Assembly (NCBI GenBank): GCA_017643305.1
Contig: JAEPNQ010000008.1
Location: forward strand, 1 to 64,000
Direction of reading: 5' to 3'
Source: Marinibacterium sp.
GTDB taxonomy: Bacteria; Pseudomonadota; Alphaproteobacteria; Rhodobacterales; Rhodobacteraceae
Length of the DNA stretch: 64,000 nucleotides
Made by a program: the position numbers and the translations under genes. Below are positions 42,180-50,745 of this stretch, one piece after another. Within the stretch, counting starts at the first letter, position 1, and each line of letters starts with the position of its first letter. The notes below the pieces were generated by a model that had not been told where the DNA came from, searched no databases, and saw only the letters and a program-made list of their open reading frames with translations.

Positions 42180-43340
42180 TCATGCCCCCAATGCCCGTAA
42201 CATCTCCCGACTTATGATGTGCCGCTGAATCTCCGACGTACCGTCCCAGATCCGTTCGACACGCGCATCACGCCAGAACCGTTCCAATGGGTAATCGTCC
42301 ATCAGCCCCATACCACCGTGGATCTGGATCGCCGCATCCGTCACCCGCGCCAGCATTTCAGAGGCATAAAGCTTGGCCGAAGCAATTTCCCGGTTCGCGG
42401 GTAGGCCTTTATCCAGCCGGTCGGCTGCGGCCAGCGTCAGCAGGTCGGCAGCGTCGATTTCAGTCACCATGTCCGCCAACTGGAACGAAACCCCCTGAAA
42501 CTTGCCGATGGGCTGGCCGAATTGTTCCCGTTCAGCCGCATAGGTCAGGGCATAATCAAACACGCGCCGTGCCCGGCCTACGGACATCGTCGCAACGGTA
42601 ATTCTTGTTGCGTAGAGCCAGGTATTCATCACCTCGAACCCGCCATCGACCTCGCCCAATACCTGTGTATCCGGCAGGCGGCAGTCATCAAATTCCAGTA
42701 TCATGTTTTTATAGCCGCGATGGCTGACACTTTTGTACCCATCGCGGATGGTGAAGCCCGGATGTCCACGATCAACAAGAAAGCAGCTGATCCGCTTCTT
42801 CGGACCCTTGGGCGTCATATCCTCACCCGTAGCCACAAAGACGATCAGGAAATCGGCGTGATCCGCGCCCGAGATGAAATGTTTGGTGCCGTTTAGCACC
42901 CAATCGCCTCCGTCTCGCACGGCAGAACATTTCATCCCCCTCACATCCGAACCGGCGCCCGGTTCGGTCATAGCCAGCGCGTCCATACGTTCACCGCGCA
43001 TTGCGGGCATGAGGTAGCGGTCCACCTGTTCGCCTTCGCAGGCCATCAGGATGTTCTGTGGTCGCCCAAAGAAATGGTTCAGCGCCATGGAGCCCCGGCC
43101 CAGTTCCCGTTCCACCAGCGCAAACTCCAGGTGGCTCAGCCCCGCACAGCCAACGCTTTCAGGAAAGTTGCAGGCGTAGAAGCCCAGCTCGATAGTCTTG
43201 CGTTTGATCTCTTCCGCGATCTCGACGGGCACCTCACCCGTGCGTTCAACCAGTTCCTCATGTGGATAGATTTCATTTTCTACAAAGGATCGAACCGTCG
43301 AAACGATCATCTCTTGCTCTTCATTCAGCCCATATTGCAT
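42180..43340 (-). CDS. Acyl-CoA dehydrogenase (CaiA/gamma-butyrobetainyl-CoA dehydrogenase candidate)
   Basis: The 386-residue flavoenzyme has the ACAD signatures 'LAMTEPGAGSDVRGMKC' and 'DAAIQIHGGMGLMDDYPLER'. FAD/substrate motifs are 'WVLNGTKHFISGADHADFLI' and 'AAEREQFGQPIGKFQGVSFQ'. The C-terminal stretch 'RIWDGTSEIQR' has Asp366 where medium-chain enzymes have their catalytic Glu (YEGT). It introduces or reduces an alpha-beta double bond in an acyl-CoA. Between an acyl-CoA ligase and CaiD, oxidation of gamma-butyrobetainyl-CoA or the reverse reduction is plausible. Start 43340 gives a canonical N-terminus. Confidence 0.9.
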   Translation of the reverse strand: MQYGLNEEQEMIVSTVRSFVENEIYPHEELVERTGEVPVEIAEEIKRKTIELGFYACNFPESVGCAGLSHLEFALVERELGRGSMALNHFFGRPQNILMACEGEQVDRYLMPAMRGERMDALAMTEPGAGSDVRGMKCSAVRDGGDWVLNGTKHFISGADHADFLIVFVATGEDMTPKGPKKRISCFLVDRGHPGFTIRDGYKSVSHRGYKNMILEFDDCRLPDTQVLGEVDGGFEVMNTWLYATRITVATMSVGRARRVFDYALTYAAEREQFGQPIGKFQGVSFQLADMVTEIDAADLLTLAAADRLDKGLPANREIASAKLYASEMLARVTDAAIQIHGGMGLMDDYPLERFWRDARVERIWDGTSEIQRHIISREMLRALGA

Positions 43341-43360
43341 GGCGTCCTTGTGCCCTTCTG

Positions 43361-44371
43361 TCAGCCGCTTTTCGCGGGTCGTTTGGTGTACATTTGTGTC
43401 TTATGCGCTCTTGTCCTAGTAGTGGCGGCAGCGGTCCCGTCGTGGAATGTGCCGAACCACTTGTCGAACGGGATCTCGGAAGTGCCGTAATTGCATTCGA
43501 AATAGCGGTGGTGCAGCTGATGAAAGAAATCACCAGCCTTTACAGCATCCTGCCCCTGTACCGCCACTCGTTCGAACCCGGAATGTGACAGAACCGGGCT
43601 GAGCTGTTGGAAGGTCACGTGGAACATCAGGTGCAGCGGGTGCGACGGCACGATCAGGTGGATGAAATAGGTGCTGAAATACAGCAGGTTCTCGAACCAG
43701 TGGTTTGAGATACCCGACCACGGCCCGGTATTGACGTTGCGGTGATGCACCGCGTGTACGCGCTTGTAGAGCCTTGGAGAATGTTCCAACCGGTGCACCC
43801 AGTAGAAATGCAGCCCCGACCACATCGGGATCAGAAACAACCAGACCACGCCCCAGACAGGCGCAGCGGCAAATGTAATCACAGGCACATAGCCGTTCGC
43901 CATCGCCCAAAGGATGAGGCATTGATAGACGGTCGCGACCGTCATCGCGCTGCCCAATGTCCACCAGATGTTATCCAGCACCTGATTGTTGAACGTGAAC
44001 GTTCCATTCTTGCGCGTCAGGTCGCGTTTGTCGAATTTGCGGTGCATCCCCTGCCCGCGCCGGATGTAGAGCCACCAGTGCAGGCCGCCCGCCACCAAGG
44101 TCTGCAGCCCGAGGTTCATCACCCAGACTTGCACGATCCACCCCGGCGCAAATGTTGTCATCCGGTCCAGCGGGGGCAGCAGCCAGAGCCAGGCGGCGAC
44201 GGCAAAGACCATGCAAATCACCAGTGACGTGATCTGCAGCCATGCGCCCCGGTACCACGCCAGAACTGCGCGTGGTTTTAGGGGCCAGTCAAACAGTGGG
44301 TTCAGACCAACGGGATGTGGCGGGCGATAGTGCCAGCGGTCCGCTTCGGGGTCGTCGACAAAATCTGACAT
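43361..44371 (-). CDS. Fatty acid hydroxylase / sterol desaturase superfamily membrane protein
   Basis: The 336-residue membrane protein has about four or five transmembrane segments and the three histidine clusters of the superfamily: 'HFYWVHRLEH' (HxxxH), 'RVHAVHHRN' (HxxHH) and 'FFHQLHHRYFE' (HxxHH). These bind a di-iron centre for O2-dependent hydroxylation or desaturation of lipids. Substrate unknown. ATG at 44371 follows 'gggaggaatcagaaagca'. It lies 20 bases upstream of the acyl-CoA dehydrogenase and 50 bases after the aldolase, so it appears to be part of the same operon. Confidence 0.88.
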   Translation of the reverse strand: MSDFVDDPEADRWHYRPPHPVGLNPLFDWPLKPRAVLAWYRGAWLQITSLVICMVFAVAAWLWLLPPLDRMTTFAPGWIVQVWVMNLGLQTLVAGGLHWWLYIRRGQGMHRKFDKRDLTRKNGTFTFNNQVLDNIWWTLGSAMTVATVYQCLILWAMANGYVPVITFAAAPVWGVVWLFLIPMWSGLHFYWVHRLEHSPRLYKRVHAVHHRNVNTGPWSGISNHWFENLLYFSTYFIHLIVPSHPLHLMFHVTFQQLSPVLSHSGFERVAVQGQDAVKAGDFFHQLHHRYFECNYGTSEIPFDKWFGTFHDGTAAATTRTRAHKTQMYTKRPAKSG

Positions 44372-44421
44372 TGCTTTCTGATTCCTCCCCAAGGCGCGCG
44401 CGGCCGGATGTGCCTGCCCCG

Positions 44422-45177
44422 TCAGGTCGCGTAATCGGAGCCTTCCGCATCCAAGATCGCTTTGAGTTCGCGCAGGTGGCGCACATCTTGGTGGTCATAC
44501 ATTTCCACCTCTTGCGCCGTCTTTTCGGCGATCTCGTCCGACAAAACGCGCAGTTCCATCCCGGTTTGCAGCGCGCGGATGTATGTTTCGGCCGCGCGTT
44601 CAAAGAAATACATCCGGTTGAAGGTTTCAGCGACGGTTTCGCCGATCACCATGATCCCGTGGTTGCCCATGATCATGACCTTTTTCTTCGGGTCGCTGAA
44701 CAGTTCGGCACAGCGTTCGCCTTCTTCTTCGAATGCCAGCCCGCCATAGCCTTCGTCGATCACGTAGCGGTCAAAGAAGATCGCGGTGTTCTGGTCGATC
44801 GGCGGCAGGCGCGAATCCTTCAGACTGGCCAGAACCGTCGCGTGGATTGAATGCACGTGCATGGCACAGCGGGCATGGGGTACCTTGCGGTGGAGAGCGC
44901 CATGCAGAAACCACGCGGTTTCATCCGGGGCATCGGGCCCCTCCAGCGTGTCAGGGTCATTTGCGTCCAACATCAGCAGGTTGCTGGCCTTGATTCGACG
45001 GAAATGCACTTGGTTGGGGTTCATCAGAAACTGCGTTCCTTCGTCGTTCACTGCCATTGAAAAATGGTTGGAAACGGCCTCGTGCATGTTCAGCCGCTCG
45101 GTCCAGCGGAAGGCCGCGGCCAGATCCACCCGTTGCTGCCAGTGGTCCATGTTCGGGCGCAGATTCGTGACGGTCAT
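44422..45177 (-). CDS. Class II aldolase/adducin domain protein
   Basis: The 251-residue protein has the metal-binding 'CAMHVHSIHATVLASL' (two His) and 'MGNHGIMVIGETVAETFNRM' (third His), with 'LNMHEAVSNHFSMAV' near the start. Members are fuculose-phosphate aldolase-like or decarboxylases; adducin-type members lack known activity. Substrate not determinable. ATG at 45177 follows 'ggtaggagagatgaa'. It is the first gene of the minus-strand run and divergent from a LysR regulator about 105 bases away. Confidence 0.87.
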   Translation of the reverse strand: MTVTNLRPNMDHWQQRVDLAAAFRWTERLNMHEAVSNHFSMAVNDEGTQFLMNPNQVHFRRIKASNLLMLDANDPDTLEGPDAPDETAWFLHGALHRKVPHARCAMHVHSIHATVLASLKDSRLPPIDQNTAIFFDRYVIDEGYGGLAFEEEGERCAELFSDPKKKVMIMGNHGIMVIGETVAETFNRMYFFERAAETYIRALQTGMELRVLSDEIAEKTAQEVEMYDHQDVRHLRELKAILDAEGSDYAT

Positions 45178-45282
45178 TTCATCTCTCCTACCAGTGGCCA
45201 AAATCTGCCTGCCCGGATGCGCGTTGACCAACGAAAAAATCGCGGGCATAGCATTAGAACGACTAATAGTGGATTTATCAGG

Positions 45283-46146
45283 TTGAAGCAGTCCCTCCCT
45301 CCCCTCGGCTGGTTGCGGGCCTTTGAAGCCGCCGCGCGGCACCTATCATTCACCGGTGCGGCGCATGAACTGAATATGACGCAAAGCGCGGTCAGTCAGC
45401 AGATCAAGTCATTGGAGGGCTACCTAGGCCGTCCGTTGTTTCACCGACGCCCCCGAGCACTGGAGCTGACGGAAAGCGGTATAACTTACCTGCCGGTCGT
45501 ACGGGATGCGTTCCGGACGCTAGAACACGGCACGCGGGCGATCACGGGCGACGATACCAACGTGGTGCAGGTACAATGCACACTGACCCTTGCCGTGCAT
45601 TGGCTCGCGCCACGGCTTAAACAGTTCCGCGAACGGCATCCGGACGTGAAATTGAACATCGTCACCGAAATCTGGGAACCGCGCGAGGTTTCGCCTGGCG
45701 CGGATGTGGAGATCCGGTTTTCCCTGCGCCCAGCGGACAGTATTCGCGCGGAAAAGTTGTTGTCAGATCATTTCTATCCGGTCTGCGCGCCGGGATATGA
45801 GGTGACGCTAGACACTGTGCAGTCGCGCCCGCTTTATGATTGCACAAACCTGCTGTGCAATTGGTCAACTTGGTTCGAAGATCAGGGTCTAACTTGGAAT
45901 AATCCACCCGTAACCTATGCCACCACGTATTCCATCGGGCTGGCTGTGGCGGCAGCGGGCGGCGGGCTGGCCATCGCGCATGACGCCATTGCCGGGCGGA
46001 TGCTGCGGCAAGGGCAGTTGGTCGCGCCGTTTGAACACCGTGCACCGATGCAGGAGGCGTATTACCTGATCCTCGCACCCCGCGCCGAGCATAATCCCGG
46101 TGCCATGGCCTTTGCCAATTGGCTGCGGAAGATGACCGGTAATTAG
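45283..46146 (+). CDS. LysR-family regulator (GcvA-like)
   Basis: The 287-residue protein starts at TTG 45283, giving the GcvA-type N-terminus 'MKQSLPPLGWLRAFEAAARH'. The HTH is 'LSFTGAAHELNMTQSAVSQQ' and the effector domain includes 'LAVHWLAPRLKQFRERHPDV' and 'SIGLAVAAAGGGLAIAHDAI'. The ribosome-binding site is weak. It is divergent from the class II aldolase and is probably the activator or repressor of the six-gene run; ligand unknown. Confidence 0.88.
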   Translation: MKQSLPPLGWLRAFEAAARHLSFTGAAHELNMTQSAVSQQIKSLEGYLGRPLFHRRPRALELTESGITYLPVVRDAFRTLEHGTRAITGDDTNVVQVQCTLTLAVHWLAPRLKQFRERHPDVKLNIVTEIWEPREVSPGADVEIRFSLRPADSIRAEKLLSDHFYPVCAPGYEVTLDTVQSRPLYDCTNLLCNWSTWFEDQGLTWNNPPVTYATTYSIGLAVAAAGGGLAIAHDAIAGRMLRQGQLVAPFEHRAPMQEAYYLILAPRAEHNPGAMAFANWLRKMTGN

Positions 46147-46158
46147 AGTCTAATAGCG

Positions 46159-46581
46159 CTATTCAAGTGGCCTGCTGGCCACCCAGGCATAACCATTTTC
46201 ACATAGAATATACGCTTCGCGCAGCCCGTGGGGTTTGCCGGTGGGGGGCTGCAGCACTGTGGCACCAGCGGTTTCTGCTAGGGCAGCCGCTTGATCCGGG
46301 TCCGTGTCATAAAGGCGGATTTCAATACCCGTCCCACGCGGCGAGTTTTCCGGCAATAACCCCAGAAACGGGTTCGAATGATAGGTCCTGTCGCTGTGAA
46401 TCTGGAAAACCTGATCCCCGTAGGTCACGATCGCAAAATCAGCGGTGACCTGATGCGCTTTCATCGAGAAAATCGTTTCTAATAGGGCAACTTGGGCCTT
46501 CACATCCCGCACCAAAAGGTTCAGCCCAATGCCACGCAGGGACCGGCCAAACCCGCCAGCATCAATCGTTTCGTAGTCCAT
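46159..46581 (-). CDS. VOC (glyoxalase-like) family protein
   Basis: The 140-residue protein has a single vicinal-oxygen-chelate unit ('LNLLVRDVKAQVALLETIFS', 'TGIEIRLYDTDPDQAAALAE', 'PTGKPHGLREAYILCENGYA'). Metal ligands are not complete enough to name the reaction. Start 46581 ('MDYETIDAGG') is preceded by 'ggggagacgtgcc'. It is convergent with the LysR gene and divergent from ade. Confidence 0.78.
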   Translation of the reverse strand: MDYETIDAGGFGRSLRGIGLNLLVRDVKAQVALLETIFSMKAHQVTADFAIVTYGDQVFQIHSDRTYHSNPFLGLLPENSPRGTGIEIRLYDTDPDQAAALAETAGATVLQPPTGKPHGLREAYILCENGYAWVASRPLE

Positions 46582-46668
46582 GGCACGTCTCCCCGCCGGC
46601 AAGATGGCGTTTTATGAACTTTGCCACTGCCCTCTTGAACCTGACCCGAACTTCACGACAATTGGTGC

Positions 46669-48471
46669 ATGGAGTACAACCCTTTTCCCGCCTGGCCCGA
46701 TGTGGCCACCGACCTTGTTGCCGTCGCCGCCGGACGCGCCCCTGCCGAAACCGTCATTCGCGGTGGCCAGTGGGTCAATGTACACAGCCGCGAAGTCCTG
46801 CCGGATCATGACGTCGCCATCAGCCACGGGCGCATCGCCTGTGTTGTGCCGGATGCCAGCTATTGCATGGGCCCCGACACCGAAATTATCGAAGCAGACG
46901 GCCGGTTCATCATCCCCGGCCTGTGCGACGGGCATATGCATATCGAATCCGGCATGCTGACCCCGGCAGAATTTGCCCGCGCGGTCATTCCGCATGGCAC
47001 GACCTCCATGTTCACCGACCCACATGAGATTGCTAATGTGCTGGGGCTGGCGGGTGTGCGCATGATGCATGACGAAGCGCTGCTGCAACCGGTCAATATC
47101 TTTACCCAAATGCCGTCGTGTGCGCCCTCTGCCCCGGGGCTGGAAACCACCGGGTATGAGATTACCGCAGAAGACGTGGCGGAGGCGATGACATGGCCGG
47201 GCATCATTGGGCTGGGTGAAATGATGAATTTTCCCGGTGTCGCGGCGGCCGGTCCCAAGATGCTGGCCGAGATTGCAGCCACGCAAAGGGCTGGGAAAAC
47301 TGTGGGTGGGCATTACGCATCACCCAATTTGGGGCCTGATTTTGCGGCTTATGTTGCCGGTGGACCCGCTGACGACCATGAAGGCATTTGCGAGGCGGAT
47401 GCCATTGCCCGTGTCCGGCAGGGCATGCGGTCGATGATGCGGTTAGGGTCCGCGTGGTACGACGTGGAAGCGCAGATCACCGCGATTACCGAAAAGGGTT
47501 TGGACCCGCGTAACTTCATCCTGTGTACGGATGATTGCCATTCCGGAACCTTGGTGAATGACGGACACATGAACCGTGTTGTCCGCCATGCGGTAACCTG
47601 CGGCTGTGACCCACTGGTGGCACTGCAGATGGCCACGATCAACACGGCTACGCATTTCGGGCTAGAGCGTGAGATTGGGTCGGTCACGCCAGGACGACGG
47701 GCAGACATTATCCTGACCTCGGACCTCGAAAAGCTGCCAATAGAGTCTGTTTTTGCGCGGGGCCATCTGGTAGCGCAGAATGGCGAATGTCTGGTGGATT
47801 GCCCACATTACTCGTGGCCGGATATTGCGCAGCAGACTGTTCATCTGGGCCATACGCTGACCGCCAAGGACTTTGAGATTGCCGCTCCGGAAGGTGCGAA
47901 CTCTGTCCGGGCAAACGTGATTGGCGTAGTCGAAAACCAAGCGCCAACCAAAGCGCTGAAGGCGGAACTTACGGTGCAAAACGGCCTAATAGAGCCTAAT
48001 AATGACATTGCTCAGATCGCCTTGGTCGAACGACATCGCGCCACGGGCGGGGTGACCAATGCGTTTGTGTCCGGCTTCGGGTATACTGGGCGGATGGCTA
48101 TGGCCTCCACCGTTGCGCATGATAGCCACCATATGATCGTTGTAGGCACGGACCGGGCGCAGATGGCGCTGGCCGCCAACAGGCTGGCCGAGGTTGGCGG
48201 GGGCATGACACTGTTTAAGGACGGTGAAGAGATGGCCGTGGTCGAACTGCCCATAGCCGGGCTTATGTCCGATCAGCCCGCCGCAGAGGTTGCCGCCAAA
48301 GCCGACCAGCTGATCGAGGCAATGCGCGCCTGTGGCTGTACGCTGAACAATGCCAATATGCAGCATTCGCTCCTGGCGCTGGTCGTTATCCCGGAACTGC
48401 GCATTTCCGACCTCGGCCTGATCGATGTCCGGTCTTTTGAAAAAATCCCGCTGTTCGAAACACTGACATGA
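46669..48471 (+). CDS. ade: Adenine deaminase
   Basis: Ade converts adenine to hypoxanthine and ammonia. The 600-residue amidohydrolase has 'IPGLCDGHMHIESGMLTPAE' (HxH metal ligands), 'HGTTSMFTDPHEIANVLG', 'GLGEMMNFPGV' and 'ILCTDDCHSGTLVNDGHMNR'. The typical Ade C-terminal domain follows ('VAHDSHHMIVVGTDRAQMAL', 'GGGMTLFKDGE'). Start ATG 46669. It overlaps amn by four bases, giving a two-gene AMP salvage operon. Confidence 0.95.
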   Translation: MEYNPFPAWPDVATDLVAVAAGRAPAETVIRGGQWVNVHSREVLPDHDVAISHGRIACVVPDASYCMGPDTEIIEADGRFIIPGLCDGHMHIESGMLTPAEFARAVIPHGTTSMFTDPHEIANVLGLAGVRMMHDEALLQPVNIFTQMPSCAPSAPGLETTGYEITAEDVAEAMTWPGIIGLGEMMNFPGVAAAGPKMLAEIAATQRAGKTVGGHYASPNLGPDFAAYVAGGPADDHEGICEADAIARVRQGMRSMMRLGSAWYDVEAQITAITEKGLDPRNFILCTDDCHSGTLVNDGHMNRVVRHAVTCGCDPLVALQMATINTATHFGLEREIGSVTPGRRADIILTSDLEKLPIESVFARGHLVAQNGECLVDCPHYSWPDIAQQTVHLGHTLTAKDFEIAAPEGANSVRANVIGVVENQAPTKALKAELTVQNGLIEPNNDIAQIALVERHRATGGVTNAFVSGFGYTGRMAMASTVAHDSHHMIVVGTDRAQMALAANRLAEVGGGMTLFKDGEEMAVVELPIAGLMSDQPAAEVAAKADQLIEAMRACGCTLNNANMQHSLLALVVIPELRISDLGLIDVRSFEKIPLFETLT

Positions 48472-49931
48472 CGGCAATTCTGACTCCCGACCAACCAGAA
48501 CCAGAGACCTTTACCGACGCCGCCTCTGCCGTGATCCGGTTGGAGCAGCTATATTCCAATGCCATCAGGTTTCTTTGTAACCATTTCGGCAACGTTCTGG
48601 AAAACGGCCCACCAGCCCAACGCATCCGCGCATGTTACCCGGAAATCCGGCTAACGACCTCCAGCTACGCGCAGGTTGATAGCCGGTTGAGCTTTGGCCA
48701 TGTCGCAACCCCGGGCATACACAGCACTACGGTCACGCGGCCCAATCTGTTCCAGAGCTACCTGACCCAGCAAATTGAGCTGCTGATCCGCAATCACGGA
48801 CAGCCAGTGACCATTGGTACCTCTACCACCCCGATCCCTGTGCATTTCGCTGTGGCGGGGAACCCAGATATTTCCATACCGCATGCGGGAGCCACCCAGT
48901 TTACCCTGCGCGACACGTTCGATGTCCCGGACCTGAGCACCACTAACGACGATATCGTCAATGGTTTGGTCGATGGGTCCGATGGTACCGGGCCACTTGC
49001 TTTATTCACCGCCCAGCGCATCGACTACTCGCTGGCAAGGCTTAGCCACTATACGGCCACTGACCCAGACCATTTCCAGAACCACGTTCTGTTCACCAAC
49101 TACCAATTCTACGTTGATGAATTCGAAGTCTATGCGCGGGCGCAGCTGGCCGAAAAAAGCAGTGGCTATTCCAGCTTTGTCGCGCCGGGCAACAACGAAA
49201 TCTTCGGACCAGATGATGTGTTACCGACACTCGAAAAGACACCTCAGATGCCAACCTACCACCTGAAACGACCCGGGCGGGGTGGCATCACGCTGGTCAA
49301 TATCGGCGTCGGGCCATCGAACGCGAAAACCGCCACCGACCATATTGCCGTGTTGCGGCCGCATGCGTGGCTGATGCTCGGCCATTGCGCCGGGCTGCGC
49401 AATACGCAGGAACTGGGTGACTATGTGCTGGCCCATGCCTATCTGCGCGAAGACAAGGTGCTGGATGATGATCTGCCAGTCTGGGTCCCGATCCCAGCGC
49501 TGGCCGAGGTGCAGATCGCGCTAGAACAGGCAGTGGCGACGGAAACCCAACTGAACGGGTATGACCTGAAGCGCGTGATGCGCACAGGCACCGTGGCCAG
49601 CGTGGACAACCGCAACTGGGAACTACGCGACCAGTCAGGCCCAGTTCAGCGGCTGAGCCAATCGCGCGCTATTGCATTAGATATGGAAAGCGCGACTATC
49701 GCCGCCAACGGGTTCCGGTTCCGGGTGCCATACGGCACGTTGCTTTGCGTTTCGGACAAACCATTGCATGGCGAACTGAAGCTGCCGGGCATGGCTTCAG
49801 ACTTCTACAACACGCAGGTTCGACGCCATCTGGCCATCGGAATTCGCGCGATGGAGACGCTTCGAAACATGCCTTTGGAGCGTCTACACAGCCGGAAATT
49901 GAGGTCTTTCGACGAAACAGCCTTTCTTTAA
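48468..49931 (+). CDS. amn: AMP nucleosidase
   Basis: Amn hydrolyses AMP to adenine and ribose-5-phosphate. The 487-residue protein has the N-terminal Amn domain ('RIRACYPEIRLTTSSYAQVD', 'DSRLSFGHVATPG') and the phosphorylase-like catalytic domain ('ITLVNIGVGPSNAKTATDHI', 'RPHAWLMLGHCAGLRNTQEL', 'SRAIALDMESATIAANGFRF', 'LCVSDKPLHGELKLPGMASD'). The ATG overlaps the ade stop (ATGA). Coupled to Ade, it converts AMP to hypoxanthine. Confidence 0.96.
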   Translation: MTAILTPDQPEPETFTDAASAVIRLEQLYSNAIRFLCNHFGNVLENGPPAQRIRACYPEIRLTTSSYAQVDSRLSFGHVATPGIHSTTVTRPNLFQSYLTQQIELLIRNHGQPVTIGTSTTPIPVHFAVAGNPDISIPHAGATQFTLRDTFDVPDLSTTNDDIVNGLVDGSDGTGPLALFTAQRIDYSLARLSHYTATDPDHFQNHVLFTNYQFYVDEFEVYARAQLAEKSSGYSSFVAPGNNEIFGPDDVLPTLEKTPQMPTYHLKRPGRGGITLVNIGVGPSNAKTATDHIAVLRPHAWLMLGHCAGLRNTQELGDYVLAHAYLREDKVLDDDLPVWVPIPALAEVQIALEQAVATETQLNGYDLKRVMRTGTVASVDNRNWELRDQSGPVQRLSQSRAIALDMESATIAANGFRFRVPYGTLLCVSDKPLHGELKLPGMASDFYNTQVRRHLAIGIRAMETLRNMPLERLHSRKLRSFDETAFL

Positions 49932-50061
49932 GGACAAAAAACCGCAGATTTTGACCGTTTTACCCTTGTAAATAGCCACTATTCATTGTGTTCCTACTCT
50001 ACATAGCGTTATCATCGCGAAATGAGGCCCAATAATTCGGGCAGATGAAGGAGACCATGAA

Positions 50062-50349
50062 ATGGCAAAACCGATGACCAAAACCCAACTCGTTGCCGCT
50101 CTGGCCGAGGAAATGGGCACTGACAAGAAATCCGCTGGCGCGGCTCTGGAGGCTGTTTCTGCCATCATCACCCGCGAAGTGTCCGGTGGCGGTGCCGTGA
50201 CCCTGCCGAACGTCGGCAAGATCTACTGTCGTGAACGCCCCGAGCGTCAGGTGCGTAACCCGGCAACTGGTGAAACCTTCACGAAGGAAGCAGACAAGGT
50301 CGTCAAGATGACGATCGCGAAAGCGCTGAAGGACAGCGTGAACGCCTGA
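50062..50349 (+). CDS. HU-family DNA-binding protein
   Basis: The 95-residue protein is a histone-like HU/IHF family member. It has 'MTKTQLVAALAEEMGTDKKS' helices, 'GGAVTLPNVGKIYCRERPER' and 'RNPATGETFTKEADKVVKMT', where the Pro of the DNA-intercalating arm is retained. It bends DNA and compacts the nucleoid. ATG follows 'gaaggagaccatgaa'. A terminator lies 24 bases downstream. Confidence 0.93.
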   Translation: MAKPMTKTQLVAALAEEMGTDKKSAGAALEAVSAIITREVSGGGAVTLPNVGKIYCRERPERQVRNPATGETFTKEADKVVKMTIAKALKDSVNA

Positions 50350-50373
50350 TCCGCAAAGTTACCTCGTAAGGAG

Positions 50374-50400
50374 GAGCCGCCGGTTTCGGCGGCTCTTTCT
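50374..50400 (+). terminator. Rho-independent terminator after the HU gene
   Basis: A perfect 9-bp stem (gagccgccg / cggcggctc) with loop GTTT is followed by TTTCT and further T-rich sequence. Confidence 0.92.
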
Positions 50401-50484
50401 CGTTTTAGGACCTGCGCATTTGCCTTGGCGCAACGCGTCGGGAATCTTCTGCCCCAAAAGTGTTATAGTTCCGGGGAGGCTATC

Positions 50485-50667
50485 ATGGCACAAACAATTG
50501 GGATCGGTGGTATCTTTTTCTGGGCCAAGAACTCGAAGGCGCTGAGCGGCCGGTACAAGACCCGCCTGAAATCAGACTGTGAAATTGTCCGTTTTGCACG
50601 TATCCATGACCGCGAAGGCAACCCCCCGGAGCCTTGGAAATCTACCGAACCTGCAGCCACCCTCTAA
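50485..50667 (+). pseudogene. VOC-family protein reduced by internal deletion
   Basis: A 60-residue ORF with a good ribosome-binding site ('ccggggaggctatc') begins like a VOC protein, 'AQTIGIGGIFFWAKNSKAL'. It jumps within about 25 residues to the usual C-terminal signature, here 'RFARIHDREGNPPEPWKS' (normally around residue 110). The central beta strands with metal ligands are missing. The frame is kept, so a short peptide may be made, but it cannot form a VOC module. Confidence 0.6.
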
Positions 50668-50745
50668 ATGCGGAAGCCTGTTTCCCGCCTTGCAACTCTG
50701 AAAGGTTTGCGAGAGGGTTTCGCCACAGAGTTTCACAGGACAATC

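Noticed and set aside
41923..42183. 86-codon minus frame between the acyl-CoA dehydrogenase and ligase genes
   Set aside because: Low-complexity shadow of a G-rich and CTCTTC-rich spacer containing a repeat; no ribosome-binding site or homology signs.
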